This document shows positions 1-12,100 of a DNA stretch of 64,000 nucleotides, one piece after another. The translations under genes were made by a program, and so were the position numbers. The DNA is taken from assembly GCA_023101885.1 (NCBI GenBank), contig JALPQD010000242.1:682001-746000 (forward strand), given 5' to 3'. The DNA comes from Typhlomys cinereus. Lineage: Eukaryota; Chordata; Mammalia; Rodentia; Platacanthomyidae. Each line of letters begins with the position of its first letter. The first letter of the stretch is position 1. The notes beneath the pieces were generated by a model. That model saw nothing but the letters and a program-made list of their open reading frames with translations. It had not been told where the DNA came from and searched no databases.

Positions 1-187
1 CACGATAAACTCACTGTGACACTAAAGCCTCATCTATGATAATACAGCCTCACCAATGACATAGTCTCTCTGTGAAAGTAAGTCACTACTGACATCACAA
101 CCTCACTGTGATATCACAGCCACACTGTGCCAATGCAGCCTCGTTGTGACATCACAGCCTCATCATTGATGGGCCAGGATCACTATG
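1..187. repeat. 19-20 bp satellite array, left edge
   Basis: Head-to-tail degenerate copies of the CTCACTGTGACATCACAGC unit, entering the window already in progress. The block carries the subvariant 'cacgataaactcactgtgacac', which recurs elsewhere (for example near 9180, 12660 and 63300). It ends at the 5-bp duplication CTATG that flanks the MaLR-type insertion. No gene is visible. Confidence 0.93.
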
Positions 188-611
188 TATTGCAGTCTGC
201 CTGCATGGTTACTGAAAAAATGACCATCACATAGCTTAATGGAACAAGGAGTTTATTTCCTTATGATTACTGGTTACAGTTCTCAGTCCACCTTGACAGG
301 AGAGCATGCACCAACACCAGGGCCAAGGCAACTGGCCATACCATAATGGCATAATGGCTGAGAGATAGACAATCTTTAATTGCCAGACCAGCGTGTCTGG
401 CCAAGTACACAGAAGGATACCTACTCTCTCAACCAGCTCTCTGTGATTTATCTAGGGTCTAATCCCACCCATAATGGGCTGGACATTTCCCATCAGCTAG
501 ACAATCTCCTTCAGGTTTGCTCTGGACTTAACTCAACCATAAACTCTCTACAACTGTGCCCAGAGCTCAAACCCTTAACCATCAAGTTGACACCTCTGCT
601 TAACTATGATA
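188..611 (-). repeat. 3' LTR of MaLR-type element
   Basis: Partner of 1786-2208. The minus-strand terminal dinucleotides have mutated (starts TATCATAG, ends GCAATA), while the AATAAA at 252-257 is kept. The run of open frame over 380-643 is a chance ORF inside the LTR, not a gene. Confidence 0.85.
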
Positions 612-1785
612 CTCCATCCCTTGTCAACTTGACACAAAAATAATAGCACTTTTAATCAATAACCTTTCCTTGTCCCCATAGATATTAAAAAATAAAAAAA
701 TCATTCCATGGACAAATTTTAAATGTTCTCATGAAAACTACAGTTCCAACATTTGAAAAGTTCAATGTTGTTTAACTTTAAAAGGGTATTAAATCCGAAT
801 GAGTTAAATACATTAAAACAAATAAAACACTAAAACAAAAGGATCTTGATACAATAAGAAAACATTTAAATTAAGAGCCAAGTCCAGCAGTTTACTGCAT
901 CTGTACTTCAATGTCCATCTTCTGTTGCTCATCATGTAATCACCGTGGCTTGAAGATGTCAGGAATTCCCAGTCCCTGTTTGCAACTCAAAGTTGTAAAA
1001 GTACAGTTCCTTTGAACCAGGCTGAGTCTCCACTCACAACAGTCCTGAGCATACATCCCACAGTTCTGACATCTGCAACACTGGGTTTGCCTCTGCAGCT
1101 ATAAGCTTCACCTTCTCTTGCAGGAGCTCTATGCCTGCCACTTGGTGCCAAGCTTTTGCTGCTTTCCCAACCCCTAAAATCATTCACCAAAACCTGTACA
1201 CCCTGGGGATGTTGCCAGATTCCAAAGCAAGTTTGAAACGTAGCCTAGTCCACTGGAGCTGCAGCTGTACCAACTTTAATATGCTGATGCTGGAAAAGCC
1301 TCTTTTAGGCTACCAAAATCCAAAGGGCAAGAAATGGCTTTAACTTGGGCTTTCAGTCCCTGAAGGAATTTGAGTTTTCAAACGAACTTGCTATACAGTG
1401 TTTTTCACATCTTCCACTGTCCCAGTGCACGTCACTAGGATTTCCTTCACTGATACTCATTTCTCCAACAGTAGAAGATATTCTGCTGCCTGCCCTTTGC
1501 ACATCCAAACTTTCAAGACTGCCAACACAGCTCTCCTCTGTCAAGAAAACCAGTCCATCATCTTTAAATTCAGCTTTACCAAAGTTCTTGTCCCCTAATC
1601 ACAAATTGGGCCCAAACAATCTCTCTGAGCAATTGGCCCACTAAACTCTGAAGAATGATTATTTGTAAATCCACAAAGTGAAAATTCTCAAGCATTTCCA
1701 TCTTTGTCCAGCAGAACCAGTCAAAAGCCATAAAATCCACATAGTCAGATTTATCCACTACACCCCACTTCCTGGGTACCAATTC
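612..1785 (-). other. Internal region of MaLR-type element with tRNA-Leu-like primer site
   Basis: The primer-binding site is at 1764-1781, minus strand, beginning TGGTACCCAGGAAG, which resembles the tRNA-Leu sites of ERVL-class elements. The rest (612-1763) has only short overlapping ORFs on both strands and no retroviral motif that I can recognise. The stretch next to the 3' LTR (612-950) is AT-rich. A purine tract just before the 3' LTR (about 612-625, minus strand) is the likely polypurine tract. Confidence 0.7.
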
Positions 1786-2208
1786 TGTTGCAGTCTGCCT
1801 GAATGGTTACTGAAAAAATGACCATCACACAGCTTAAGGGAACAAGGGGTTTATTTCCTTATGATTACTAGTTACAGTACTCAGTCCAGCTTGACAGGAG
1901 AGCATGCACCAACACCAGGGCCAAGGCAACTGGCCATACCATCACTGCATAATGGCTGAGAGATGGACAATCCTTACTTGCCAGACCAGCATGTCTGGCC
2001 AAGTGAACAGACAGATGCCAACTCTCTCAACCACCTCTCTGTGATTTATCCACGGTCTAATCCCACCCACCATGGGTTGGGTCTTCCCCATCAGCTAGAC
2101 AATTTCCTTCAGGTTTGCTTTGGGATTAACTCAACTATCAACTCTCTACAACTATGGCCAGAGCTCAAACCCTCAACAGCTAAGTGACACCTGTGCTCAA
2201 CTGTGACA
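1786..2208 (-). repeat. 5' LTR of MaLR-type element
   Basis: On the minus strand it runs from TGTCACAG (2208) to CTGCAACA (1786). A polyadenylation signal AATAAA lies at 1850-1855 on the minus strand. It is clearly homologous over its whole length to 188-611, with scattered substitutions and small indels, so the insertion is old. Confidence 0.85.
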
Positions 2209-2778
2209 CCATGATATCACTGCCTCACTAGTGCCACCACAGCCTCATGATGACATCATAACCTCACTGTGGCATCACAGTCTCACCAGTTATATCACAT
2301 CATCAATGGAACATCTCAACCTCATAACTCACATCAGAATCATTTCAGAAATCACAGCCTAATAACTGACTTCACAGCTGCACTGTGACATCACAGCCTC
2401 ACTGTAATATCGAAGCCTCACCACTGGAATCCTACATAGCGTTTCTGATACCACAGCATCAGCACAAACAGCATAGCCTTCCAGAGTGATATCACCTCAC
2501 AGTGACATGACAGCCCACAGTGACATATAACCCTCACAGTGACATCACAGCCTCAGTGTGACAGCACATCCTCATCAGTGACAACACAGCCTCAGCTGTG
2601 ATATCAGAGCCTCACTATGAAATCACATTTTCACTGTTACACCAGTGACAACATAGCCTTTGATATCACAGCCTCACCTGTATCACTGTCACATAAGATC
2701 ACCATTGACATCACAGCCCTACCAGTGATATCACAGACTCAGTGTGACATCTTTCTCAACACTGACATTACAGCCTTA
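2209..2778. repeat. 19-20 bp satellite array
   Basis: Satellite units continue in register from before the MaLR insertion. The block ends with GACATTACAGCCTTA (2764-2778), which is both a satellite subunit and the left target duplication of the SINE that follows. Confidence 0.93.
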
Positions 2779-2812
2779 TTTTTTTTTCATTTTTATTATT
2801 TATTCAATCATG

Positions 2813-2866
<54 letters not shown>

Positions 2867-3073
2867 ACCATGGACAAATTCGGGAACTACCATAAACCGC
2901 CTCCACCTCCTTGTTTACTCTTCCCAGGGATTCACAGGCTCTGCCCCACCAGGGCCAGAAGCTCAGGCTGCCTCCGCTTCTGCCCGGTATCTATACGTGG
3001 GGTACAGAATCCGAACTCAGGACCTTCTGCCTGCAAGGCAATGGCGGAAGCCGTGAGCCACCTCTACAGCCCC
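2779..3073 (-). mobile_element. B2-like tRNA-derived SINE, ~295 bp
   Basis: On the minus strand it begins with a B2-style head (GGGCTGTAGAGGTGGCTCAC), with RNA polymerase III A-box and B-box-like segments (GTGGCTCA; GAGTTCGGATTC). It then has a ~100-bp central part, a long CA tract and an A/T-rich tail. It is flanked by 15-bp duplications at 2764-2778 and 3074-3088 with two mismatches, as expected for LINE-driven insertion. Standard muroid B2 is near 190 bp, so this is an extended form. A second copy is at 52344-52654. Confidence 0.85.
2815..2863 (+). repeat. (GT)n microsatellite inside SINE
   Basis: Forty-nine bases of uninterrupted GT dinucleotide. It lies at the 3' side of the SINE on its own strand (CA on the minus strand), where the second SINE copy has an interrupted GT tract, so the tract belongs to the SINE family. 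Confidence 0.95.
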
Positions 3074-4530
3074 GACATTCCAGGCTTATTGTGATGTCAT
3101 ACCTTCACCAGTGACATCACAGCCTCTTTGTGACATCAGCCGCATCAATAACACCATAGCCTCACTGTGCCAATAAAACCTCTCCAATGACATCACAATA
3201 TCACTGTGTCATCATAGCCTCACTGTGTCCTCATAGCATCACTCTTACATTACTATCTGACAGTGACACCATAGCCTCATTGTCACATCACAATTTTTGT
3301 GACATCCGCATTGCCTCTTACATAATAGCCTCATGGTGATATCACATACACACCTCTAATGTAGCACATCAAAACCTCACTGTGACATCACAAACTCACT
3401 GTGACATCACAGCCTCATCACTGATATGACAGGCTCACCATGATATCACAACCTCCTCAAGGACACCACAGCCTCATGGCGATATCATAACCTCAGTGTG
3501 GCATCACAGCCTCACCAGTTATATCATAGCATCAATGCAACATCTCAGCCTCATCTTTTATATCATTCTCATTTCTTAAATCACAACCTAACCAATGATA
3601 TCACAGCTACACTGTGACAACGCAGGCACATCACACCCTCAAAATTGTATACTATCTAGCCTTACTAGGATTCTACAGCCTCACTACAGTTAGCACAGAC
3701 CTACAGTGATGTGACAGCCTCAGCAGTGACATAATATTCTTTGACATCATAAACAATTACACCATAGCCTCACATGTTACATTACTGCCTCGTTGTGACA
3801 TCAATCTTCCTGCAGATATGACAGCCTCACAGTGACCTTACAGCACCATGGATGTCTCACAGTCTAACCTGTTACATCATAGATTCACCACTTACATCAC
3901 AGCCACATGGAGAAATCAGCCTTGCCACTGCTATCACATCTTCACAGTGACCTCACAGCCTCACTGTGAGATCAAAACTTCTCTGTGATGTCACATCCTC
4001 ACAGTGACATGACAGCTTCACAGTGATATCACAGCCAAACTGTGGCTCATTTCTGACATCACAGACTCACTGTGACATCATAGCCTAACCTCTGACATCA
4101 CAGTCTCACTGAAATAACTGGCTAATCTCTGAAATCATAGAATCAGTGATACCACAGACATCCTTCCTAGCCTTGGTATAACACCACAGCCTCATCACTG
4201 ACATCTCAGGCTCATGGTCACATGACAGCCTCAACAATGACACTGCAACCATGCTGTGGCATCAGTGTCTTACCAGTAACATCCCAGCCTCACTGTGACA
4301 TCTCAGCCTCATCACTAACATTACAGCCTAACCACTGAAATCTCAGCCAAACTGTGATGTCATAGTCTATCACCACTGATATCATAGCCTCATGTTAACA
4401 TCACAGCCTCACAGTAACATCACAGCCTCTCCTCTGACATCACAGGCTCAGTGTGACTGCACAGACTCACCTCTGACATCCAAGCATCACTCCTGACATC
4501 ACAGCCTCACTGTGACATAACAAGCTAATC
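3074..4530. repeat. 19-20 bp satellite array
   Basis: Continuous degenerate satellite units. It includes the recurring markers 'tttgacatcataaacaattacacc', 'tctaacctgttacatcatag' and 'tctgaaatcatagaatcagtg', which occur in the same order in other blocks. It ends at 'gacataacaagctaatc', directly against the LTR end at 4531. No gene is visible. Confidence 0.93.
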
Positions 4531-5340
4531 TGCTGCAGTTCAAGCTGCAACCTCGAATCCAGGACTCCCCTCCACAAGGTGGGCAAGGCTTCAGCAATTT
4601 GAGAACAGATAGACAGCATTCTGGGCTGAGTGAATCTGAACTCTTTACTGAAATTTTTAGCAGAGCTTTTGCACTTTAGAAAATCCAGAGTATAGGCCAA
4701 TGGATGTATCACCATGCCCATAGGGAAAAATCAAAGAAAATTAGGATCAAATTCTTTATGGGATTATGTAAAATGTATTCATTCTGGGTAACAAAGGAAA
4801 AGCAGAGTGACATATATTTTCTGTGTTGGAACAGACATGATGCCTCCAGGCAGAGTTAAAGCAGGCATGACACTCAGTTGCTAAAAGCAAAGGGAAAATG
4901 AATGTTTAAAGTAGATTTTCCTTGGTTTATGTATAAATATCAAATGTGTGTGGGGGAGGGACTGTAAACTAGCTAGTCCTGAGAAAAACAACAACAACAA
5001 CAAAAAGATCTAAGAATATACAAGAGGTAGACTCAAATCCCAGAGGCAGGAATGCTCCTGTTAGAAGCAAAATTTAACCTACATATGGAGAGCTTTTAGG
5101 ACCTAACAATTGCCCATTTAGATGTTAATGTGTCACTCCCCAGCCAGCACCTTTAGGCCAGAAGCAGACCATAACATTCAGGCAGGCAGTAACACTAAGG
5201 CCTGATTACCCCCTTATTTTCCTTATTTCTCTTATTTATATCAAATCATGTCATGTCCTTTATCCATAAATTGTTTCCTTGAAACAATATTCTGTCATGC
5301 TGAACCTTGTCAAAATAGCATGGTTGGATAAGGATGTGAT
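4531..5340 (-). repeat. 3' LTR of class II provirus
   Basis: About 800 bp, homologous throughout to 35246-36051. On the minus strand it ends CTGCAGCA at 4531, directly against satellite. The env tail ORF reads into its start, so the inner boundary is approximate. The region matching the AATAAA of the second copy is altered here (AGTAAA at about 4643). Confidence 0.75.
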
Positions 5341-5565
5341 ATTTCCCTCTCTTATTTTTTTAAATGATGAGATAAATCTTAAGATGACTAGAAAGAGAAT
5401 TATAGTAATGACTATGATAAGAATTGTCATGCCAATATGAATTAACATGGTGAACCAGGTTGTAGGAAAACTGATATGATTATTTACATAAGTGTGTAGA
5501 ACCTTAAGTTGGTAAAATGGCTCTGAATGTCTCTTAAAGAGTATAATTGTAGTAGTAGTCAGCAA
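5260..5565 (-). pseudogene. env: env transmembrane-subunit tail (remnant)
   Basis: A 101-codon open stretch on the minus strand. Residues ~40-66 form one strongly hydrophobic helix rich in I, L and V (IGMTILIIVITIILFLVILRF), followed by a basic, serine-rich segment of ~35 residues. A single membrane anchor with a short cytoplasmic tail, placed between pol and the 3' LTR and ending inside the LTR, is what the C-terminus of a betaretroviral Env looks like. The surface subunit and the fusion peptide are not recognisable upstream. An arginine-rich ORF at 6218-5976 (minus) could come from the start of env, but I cannot support that firmly. Assignment is by position and topology, not by a diagnostic motif. 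Confidence 0.55.
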
Positions 5566-6904
5566 TTTGTATAAACTGAAATATAGAGTAGTAGTCTTAA
5601 TATGTCTAACAGATTAGTTTTGATAAGTAGGAATAACTTATCTAGGTGCTAAGTGTCAAGACTACCAGATCTATTCTGGAGTTTAAATGAATCTGAATTT
5701 TGCCCCAAATTTAAAATTTATCTTAGTGTCTAAGTTAAGAGAAACATTATTAGCCTTTTCAAGAGTAGATACAATTGGTGGTATAAATGTCAGGAAAAGT
5801 CAACAGAAAATTGTACATATTTAAGAACCAAAAGTAAAATGCATGGCGAGTACACAATAATGAATATTAAATGGAAAATAAAGTCCTTTTGCATATGGTG
5901 AGCAGCAGTTAACTTTTAAAGTCCAATTTGTGAAAGACTCTCAGAGTCAGTTCAAACAGGGGTCAGGAATCCATCCTAGAAGGAAACATTTCTGGTTCCT
6001 TCAGGTCGGGATCTGGCTCTTTGACTTCTGTATCGATGTGAACTCCTTTTTTCCTGTAGGCTGAGAGCTGTCATCTTGTCAGGGAGACTATGATTTTTCA
6101 CTGGGCAGAATAAACATTTGGGAATCCACAGGCGTGAGCCTGCTGATGGAGAACACAAAGACATCTGGGACTCCAGGGAGCCTTGGGTCTGGTTAGGACA
6201 GGGGTGTGTCAAAGGCATTCTTTCCTTTAATCATCATCTCTAATTTTGAATCTTTTCATAAGAATAACATCCCACAAACCTTTATAACATACTTTAACAT
6301 TCTTTTAAGTAACCAATTCATAAACTCTCTGTACACATTTTAAACTTGTAAGCAATGGTCCCATCCCATTAACCTTTTATCAAACCTTTTGTACATCTAA
6401 GTACTATGCATATATATATTTACTTGATAGTTTCCTGCTATTTTTATATTAATTATCCCTGAAGAAGTGTCTTTTAATGGAGGTCATAACAGATAACAAG
6501 CTTCATCTTTAAAAGAAATTAAGAGTTGAGTCTGATTTGGCAATTGTGTAGATGATATACATTTACATATAACATATACTTTGAAATCTAAGGCATTATA
6601 CCTCTTAATTTATTTATTTACTTTAGCATTAGGTAACCATAAATTTTGTATGTTTATAGTTTATGAACATAAAAGAAAACATTTGATTTAAGTTGACAGT
6701 CTTAAATCTTATTTTGAAATGAAAATTTTTAATAACTTGTAGTAATTTAATATCTTTTGGAGCCAAATTAATTATAACACAATTAAGTAAAAGTTCTTTA
6801 AATTTTGTAGAGACAGAGACATTGAATATGGAATAAACAAGCAGCATATGGTCATGTTTCTGTTTAGATAAGCAATTTTTTCTGGCAATAGATACATTTA
6901 GATA
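5566..6904 (-). other. AT-rich proviral internal region, no recognisable gene
   Basis: Lies between the env tail and the solo LTR. It holds short minus-strand ORFs at 6218-5976 (basic, arginine- and serine-rich) and 6847-6629 (lysine- and phenylalanine-rich). Neither matches a family I know. It is probably degenerate env or pol-env DNA of the surrounding provirus. Confidence 0.5.
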
Positions 6905-7313
6905 TGTAGGAGGAACGGACCAGGCCGCCCTGTATTAAGGTCTCTGATCAACCATTACTTACAATACCTCCACCTGGGGAGCATGCCATTCAGGGATGAT
7001 CTGTATGGGCTGCATGCGCAAATGCAACTTCCCCAAGCTACACCTGCTGCCATGCCTGGTGCTGACATCAAACTGCCTGGCTGAGAGGACCAATCCAGTC
7101 AGCATGACTCAGCAAACCTCAAGATGGGAATTATAGGATGTTGGGTGGGGTATATAAATTGCCCCATACTTACAATAAATGAGCCAGCCTGCAAGCCTGA
7201 GAGCCTGCTGTTGCCACTCACCTGACTCTCTGAGTCTGTGTCATTGACTTCACGCCAGCTTATCCCTGCCCCCAAGGGTCTCTGTGGGCCCCCGAGACTA
7301 TTATATCCTACCA
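6905..7313 (+). mobile_element. Probable solo LTR, class II type
   Basis: A GC-richer 409-bp block inside AT-rich proviral DNA, starting TGTAGGAGG and ending CTACCA. It carries a TATA box (TATATAAA, 7151-7158) and AATAAA (7174-7179) in normal promoter-to-polyA order. The flanks TAGATA (6899-6904) and TAAAGA (7314-7319) agree at four of six positions, compatible with an old 6-bp duplication. It lies opposite to, and within, the 4.5-9.1 kb provirus, so it inserted later. Confidence 0.65.
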
Positions 7314-8408
7314 TAAAGAGAATGAAGAATCTTCTTTGAATTTTTTAGAAGACATTTGTATTACCTGGTTGGTAGATTTGATGGGATAAAATTTTATAAA
7401 AGAAGTCAAGAGGAATAAGGAAGTATAATTGATTAATATTATAGTGGCTTTGTTATTTTGAGAATATAGGGAAAAAACTTTAAGAAAAAAATGGCATTTT
7501 CATTTATAGTCCTGATAAATATCAAAACCAAGCTACATAACTGTTTATGAAAGAAAACTTACAATCTATCAAATGCTTCAAAATATAAATAGTTAAGGCC
7601 TTATATGTTATTAACATTATGTTTTTATTATAAGTGTCCATACATATAGTTAAAAATGGAAGGTCAAAATTTTAATATTAGTGCACAACATGAATCAACA
7701 AGATTAAAGTGGCCATAGATTTTTTACACTGAAACACAAGACACCCAACATGTAAACACAGAACACAGAAGCATACAAACACATCAATAACATACAATTC
7801 ACTGACAAGAGCCTTAAAATTACCTTTAAAAAATCATCAAAAGCAAATCAACATTTATGGAAGCCTTACCATTGAAAATAAAATCTCATATTAGTTAAGT
7901 CCAGCAGTTTAGTTTAATATGAAAAACATTAAAAGCAGATTAAACTTTAAAATTTAGTATAAAAACAATTATTATTTAAGAAACTATATTTAATAGATGA
8001 ATACATTTTTCTATTTTTTCTTTTTCTGAAAATTTGTTACCATTTCCCAAAGTGTCCTTTCCTTTTTAAAGGCCAAATATTTATATTATTGTTTCCCAAT
8101 ATGAGATCCTCTTGTCACAGCCTGTAAAAGCGGTAGGATTGCAAATCTTTTTATGGATCTCAAAAACATTTGAATTACTTTTAGGATATGAGGTATTTAT
8201 ATTAATTTTTTGTTTTTTCTTATAATTAAACTAATAGGAAGAACATTTTTGTCCTCTTATTTTTATATTTATTTAATTTTTTAAATCCATATGAAACCAA
8301 ATTCTGTGATTTACACTTCCTTTAATAAAAGAAAGGTATGAATTTAGAACTTAATCTACAAAGCCAGCCAATTGTTTTTCACTGTTTCTAATCTTTTTGG
8401 TTTTAATT
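7314..8408 (-). other. AT-rich proviral remnant, no recognisable gene
   Basis: About 1.1 kb of very AT-rich DNA between the solo LTR and the RT remnant. I see no ORF with a retroviral motif. By position it should be pol-to-env DNA of the minus-strand provirus, heavily decayed. Confidence 0.5.
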
Positions 8409-8657
8409 TTAATTATGTTTTCTGTGTGATGGTTCTGTATGCCCTAATTTTAACTGTTCTTGTACCAATTGTTCAATAGCCTGTATTTCCTCCATTGATA
8501 GAGGCCACTGTTCAATCCATACAGGCTCTTTTGATTTCCATTGTATCTTAAGAACATAATAATTAACAGTGGCCCCAATTAAATTTTTTTGTTCTGATTC
8601 TACAGGATCAGAAACTACTGAAGCCATTTCTATTTTGGATAAAAATCTCTTCCTCAT
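8409..8657 (-). pseudogene. pol: Reverse transcriptase N-terminus (pol remnant)
   Basis: An 82-codon open stretch on the minus strand. Residues ~35-75 contain the block [20 protein letters not shown] followed by [13 protein letters not shown]. This is the conserved start of betaretroviral RT: the W-QWPL segment, then the helix leading to G-H-EPS. The catalytic palm motifs (LPQG, YxDD) are absent. The frame ends right after this segment and no further pol follows, so a deletion removed the rest. The preceding ~30 residues are probably the pro-pol junction. Confidence 0.75.
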
Positions 8658-8894
8658 AATGGAAAAGGAAGAGAAGGAATGAAATAAGGCTGAAAACTTT
8701 TTGATTTAAAATCACCTGCCTATGTTAATATTTATACTCACTGCATTTAGGCTGATGAGGCACTCATACATACTTTGATGTAATCTCTCATAGATTCTCA
8801 TTTTCTAACTGATCTTAAGCCTGGTACACTGTATTTGTATTCTCAAAGACCAATTGCCTTATAACTATTTCTGTAGCTTCTACATTTAGCTCTC

Positions 8895-9105
8895 ATGTGG
8901 GATCTTCATTTTTCATTCTTCTAGCCTGTTGTGCTGCTCCAAGAAAGCCTACCTCTGTGGGAGGCTTCCTAGACCTCTCAAGGGGAAATGGCATGCAAGC
9001 CTTTAGAAATATCCCATCATCCTCACTATGGTGAGATGCTGCTTCTTCCTCTGAATCAGTCTCCTCAGAGGGAGACAGGACATCATCGTCTGCTCCTCCT
9101 CTAAA
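8895..9105 (-). pseudogene. gag: gag remnant of class II provirus
   Basis: A minus-strand reading frame that is open for ~70 codons to a TGA near 8895 and continues with the same gag-like character to a TAA near 8815. It begins with an acidic serine/glutamate stretch (SPSEETDSEEEAASHHSEDD), typical of the region before capsid. It then moves to a segment with FLGAAQQARRMKNEDPT and, past the stop, VEATEIVIRQLVFENTNT, which resembles the capsid C-terminus after the major homology region. The junction suggests that most of capsid has been lost. The frame is cut at 9112 by satellite DNA. Confidence 0.6.
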
Positions 9106-9112
9106 ACTGTCT

Positions 9113-12100
9113 CTTCACTGTGACATAAAGCTTCACATCTAATAGCATAAACTCACTGTAACATCACAGCCTGTTTGACACAATAAACTCACTGTAACAT
9201 GAGAGCCTCACCAGTGACAATACGGCCTCACCAATGACATAGTCTCTCTGTTAAAGTACATTCACTATTGACATCACAACCTCATTGTGACATCACAGTT
9301 TCACTATAACTTCACATTCTAACCTGTTACATCATAGCCACCTGGTAAAATTAGTTTAGGGACTCACATCACATATTCCAGAGTGACCTCATTGTGACAT
9401 CAGTCTTGCCACTGACATCACAGCCTCACTGTGACATCACCGCTTCCAGAGTCATATTACTTCACAGTGACCTCACAGCTTACAGTTACATACAATTTTC
9501 ACATTGACATCACAATGTCAGTGTGACATCATGGCCTCAATAACGCAGCCTCAGCTGTGACATCAGCATTGCCACTGACATTAGTTGGAACACTGCCATC
9601 CATTGACAACACAGCCTCAGACATCACAGCCTCACCAGGGTCACCGTCATGTAATAGGTTCACTACTGATATCTCAAATGATATCATAGACTCACTATGA
9701 CATCTTTCTCAGCACTGCTATTCCAGCCTTATTGCAACATCTCACCTTCACCACTCACATCACAACCTCATTGTAACATCAACCTCACCACTAACATCAC
9801 AGCCTCACTGTGCCATCCAAACCTCTCCAGTGACATCACAACATCACTATGTTGTCAGAGCCTCAATGTGACATCATAGCCACACTGTGTCACCACAGCC
9901 TCACTGTGACATTACAATCTGACTGTGACATCACAGCTGGTGTGTCACTGGTGACAACACAGACTCACTGTGTCATCATGTCCGCATCTTATAGGTTATA
10001 GCCTCACTGTAACATCACAGGCTCACCTCTGAAATCACTGCCCATGTGTGACATCACAGCATCAACTCTTATTTCATAGCCTCACTGTTTCATCACAACC
10101 TCACTATGACATCAGAGACTCACTTCCAAAATCATAGCCTCAATGCAACATCACACCTTCATCACTGACATCCTACCTAGACTCACTATGGCAACACAGT
10201 CTCACTGCTGACTACACAGGCTCAATGAAATCTGACAGCCTCCCTGTGATTCCACAGTGTTGCTATTTACATCACAACCCCACTGTGATATCACAACTTA
10301 ACCAGTGACACACAACTTCACAGTGACATCACAGCCTCATTGTGATATCTCAGCCATACCATGCTATCAAAGCATCACTGTGACATAAAGTTTCATTTAT
10401 GAAATCATAGCTTCACTGTGACATCTCATCCGGTTTGACACAATAAACTCACTGTGACATTAGAGTCTCACCAGTGACAATATAGCCTCATGAATTACAT
10501 AGTCTCTCTGTGAAATCACATTCACTATTGATATCATAACCTTATTGTGACATCACAACCTCACTGTGACACCATAGCCATACTGTAATCTCACCGTCTA
10601 ACCTGTTACATCATAGCCATATGGTGAAATCAGCCTAAAACTGACAACACATCTTCCAGAGTGATCTCACACCCTGACTGTGATATTACAGCTCACAATG
10701 ACTCTCAACCTGTCCACTGACACCACGGGCTCACCTGATACATCATACCCCCATTAAGACATCAATCTTTCCGCTGACATCACAGCCTCATTGTGGCATC
10801 AGAGCTTCCAGAGTGATATCACCTCACAGTGACAAGACAGCCCACAGTGGCATACAATCCTCGCAGTGACATCACAGCCTCACAGTGAAATCATAGCCTC
10901 ACCAGTGATAGAACAGCCTCATCTGTGACATCAGCATCACCACTGATTATATTCAAAACACTGACATCACTGTGACACCAATGACAAAACAGCCTTTGAC
11001 ATCACAGCCTCATCAGGGTCACTGTCATGTAATAGGTTCATCACTAACATCAGCCTCACCAGGGATATCATAGACTCACTATGATATCATCCTCACCACT
11101 GATATTCCAGTCTTTTTGCAATATCACACCAACACCAGTGACACAACAGCCTCACTGTGACATTAACCTCACCACTAACATCAGAGCTTCACTGTGTCAT
11201 CAAAACCTCTACAGTGAAATCACAACATCACTGTGTTATCAGAGCCTCACTGTGAAATCAAAGATAAACTGTCCTCACAGCCTTACTGTGACATTACAAC
11301 ATGACTGTGACATCACAGCCTCACCACTGATATGACAGTCACTGTGATATCACAGCCTCATCAAGAACACCTAAGACTCATGGTGACATCATAACCTCAC
11401 TGTGGCACCACACTCATACCAGTTATATCACATTGTCATTGCGATATCAGAGCTTCATCTCTCATATCAGTCTCATTTCTGAAATCACAGCCTAACCACT
11501 GACCTCACAGCTACACTGTGACATCAAAGCTTCAATCTGACACCAGAACCTCACTGGGACATCACAACCTCATGCTGACATCACAGTCTCACCACTGGTA
11601 GCTTACCTAGCCTTAACCTGACACCATAGCCTCACCTCATATAGCACAGGCTTATAATGGCATGACAGCCTAAGCAGTGATATCATAGACTTTGACATCA
11701 TAAACAGTGAGAACAAAACCTCACATGTTATATCACTGCCTCACTGTGACATCAATCTTCCCACAGATATCACAGCTTCACAGTGATGTGATCTCAGCCT
11801 CACAGTGACACCAAAATTTTACAATGATATCACAGTCTCACTGTGGCATTACAGTCTCAGTTCTGATGTCACAGCCTCACTGTGACATCACAGACCACCA
11901 CAGACAAAACAGACTCACTGTGACATAATAGGATAACCTATGAAATCATAGCATCAGTAAATCACAGATCCTGGCTAGCTTCTCTATGACACCACAGCCT
12001 CATCACTGACATCTCAGGCTCACAGTCACAAGACAACCACAAGAGTGACATATACTTACTGTGGCATCAAATCCTCATCAGTAACATTTCAGCCTCACTG

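Larger units (their letters stand above)
188..2208 (-). mobile_element. MaLR-type (ERVL-related) LTR retrotransposon, complete
   Basis: Two direct copies of a ~423-bp LTR (1786-2208 as 5' LTR, 188-611 as 3' LTR on the minus strand) bracket ~1.17 kb of internal DNA with no long ORF. The minus-strand 5' LTR ends in CA and is followed by a tRNA-Leu-like primer site. A purine-rich tract precedes the 3' LTR. The flanks CTATG (183-187) and CCATG (2209-2213) look like a 5-bp target duplication with one mismatch, the usual size for ERVL/MaLR. The short internal region without retroviral genes and the LTR layout fit the non-autonomous rodent MaLR families (ORR1/MT type). The exact subfamily is not assigned. 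Confidence 0.85.
4531..9112 (-). mobile_element. Class II (ERVK-like) provirus, 3' part, internally deleted
   Basis: Read on the minus strand, the order is a gag remnant (9105-8895), a reverse transcriptase N-terminal remnant (8657-8409), AT-rich DNA with no clear gene (8400-5566, interrupted by a probable solo LTR at 6905-7313), a transmembrane env tail (5565-5260) and one LTR (~5340-4531). The 5' LTR, gag start and most of pol are absent. The right edge passes straight into satellite at 9113. Gene order and the RT motif fit betaretrovirus-like class II ERVs. The family name is unknown. A related LTR with a leader is at 35172-36051. Confidence 0.75.

Noticed and set aside
380..643. An 87-codon plus-strand ORF
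   Set aside because: It lies inside the MaLR 3' LTR, antisense to the element. The homologous 5' LTR has a differently broken frame.
2617..3094. ORFs with poly-CV (VCVCVC) peptides
   Set aside because: They are translations of the (GT)n microsatellite in the SINE. The same applies at 52273-52671.
6629..6847. A possible env gene piece on the minus strand
   Set aside because: Lysine- and phenylalanine-rich, with no cysteine pattern, glycosylation cluster or cleavage site. It is better treated as AT-rich noise.
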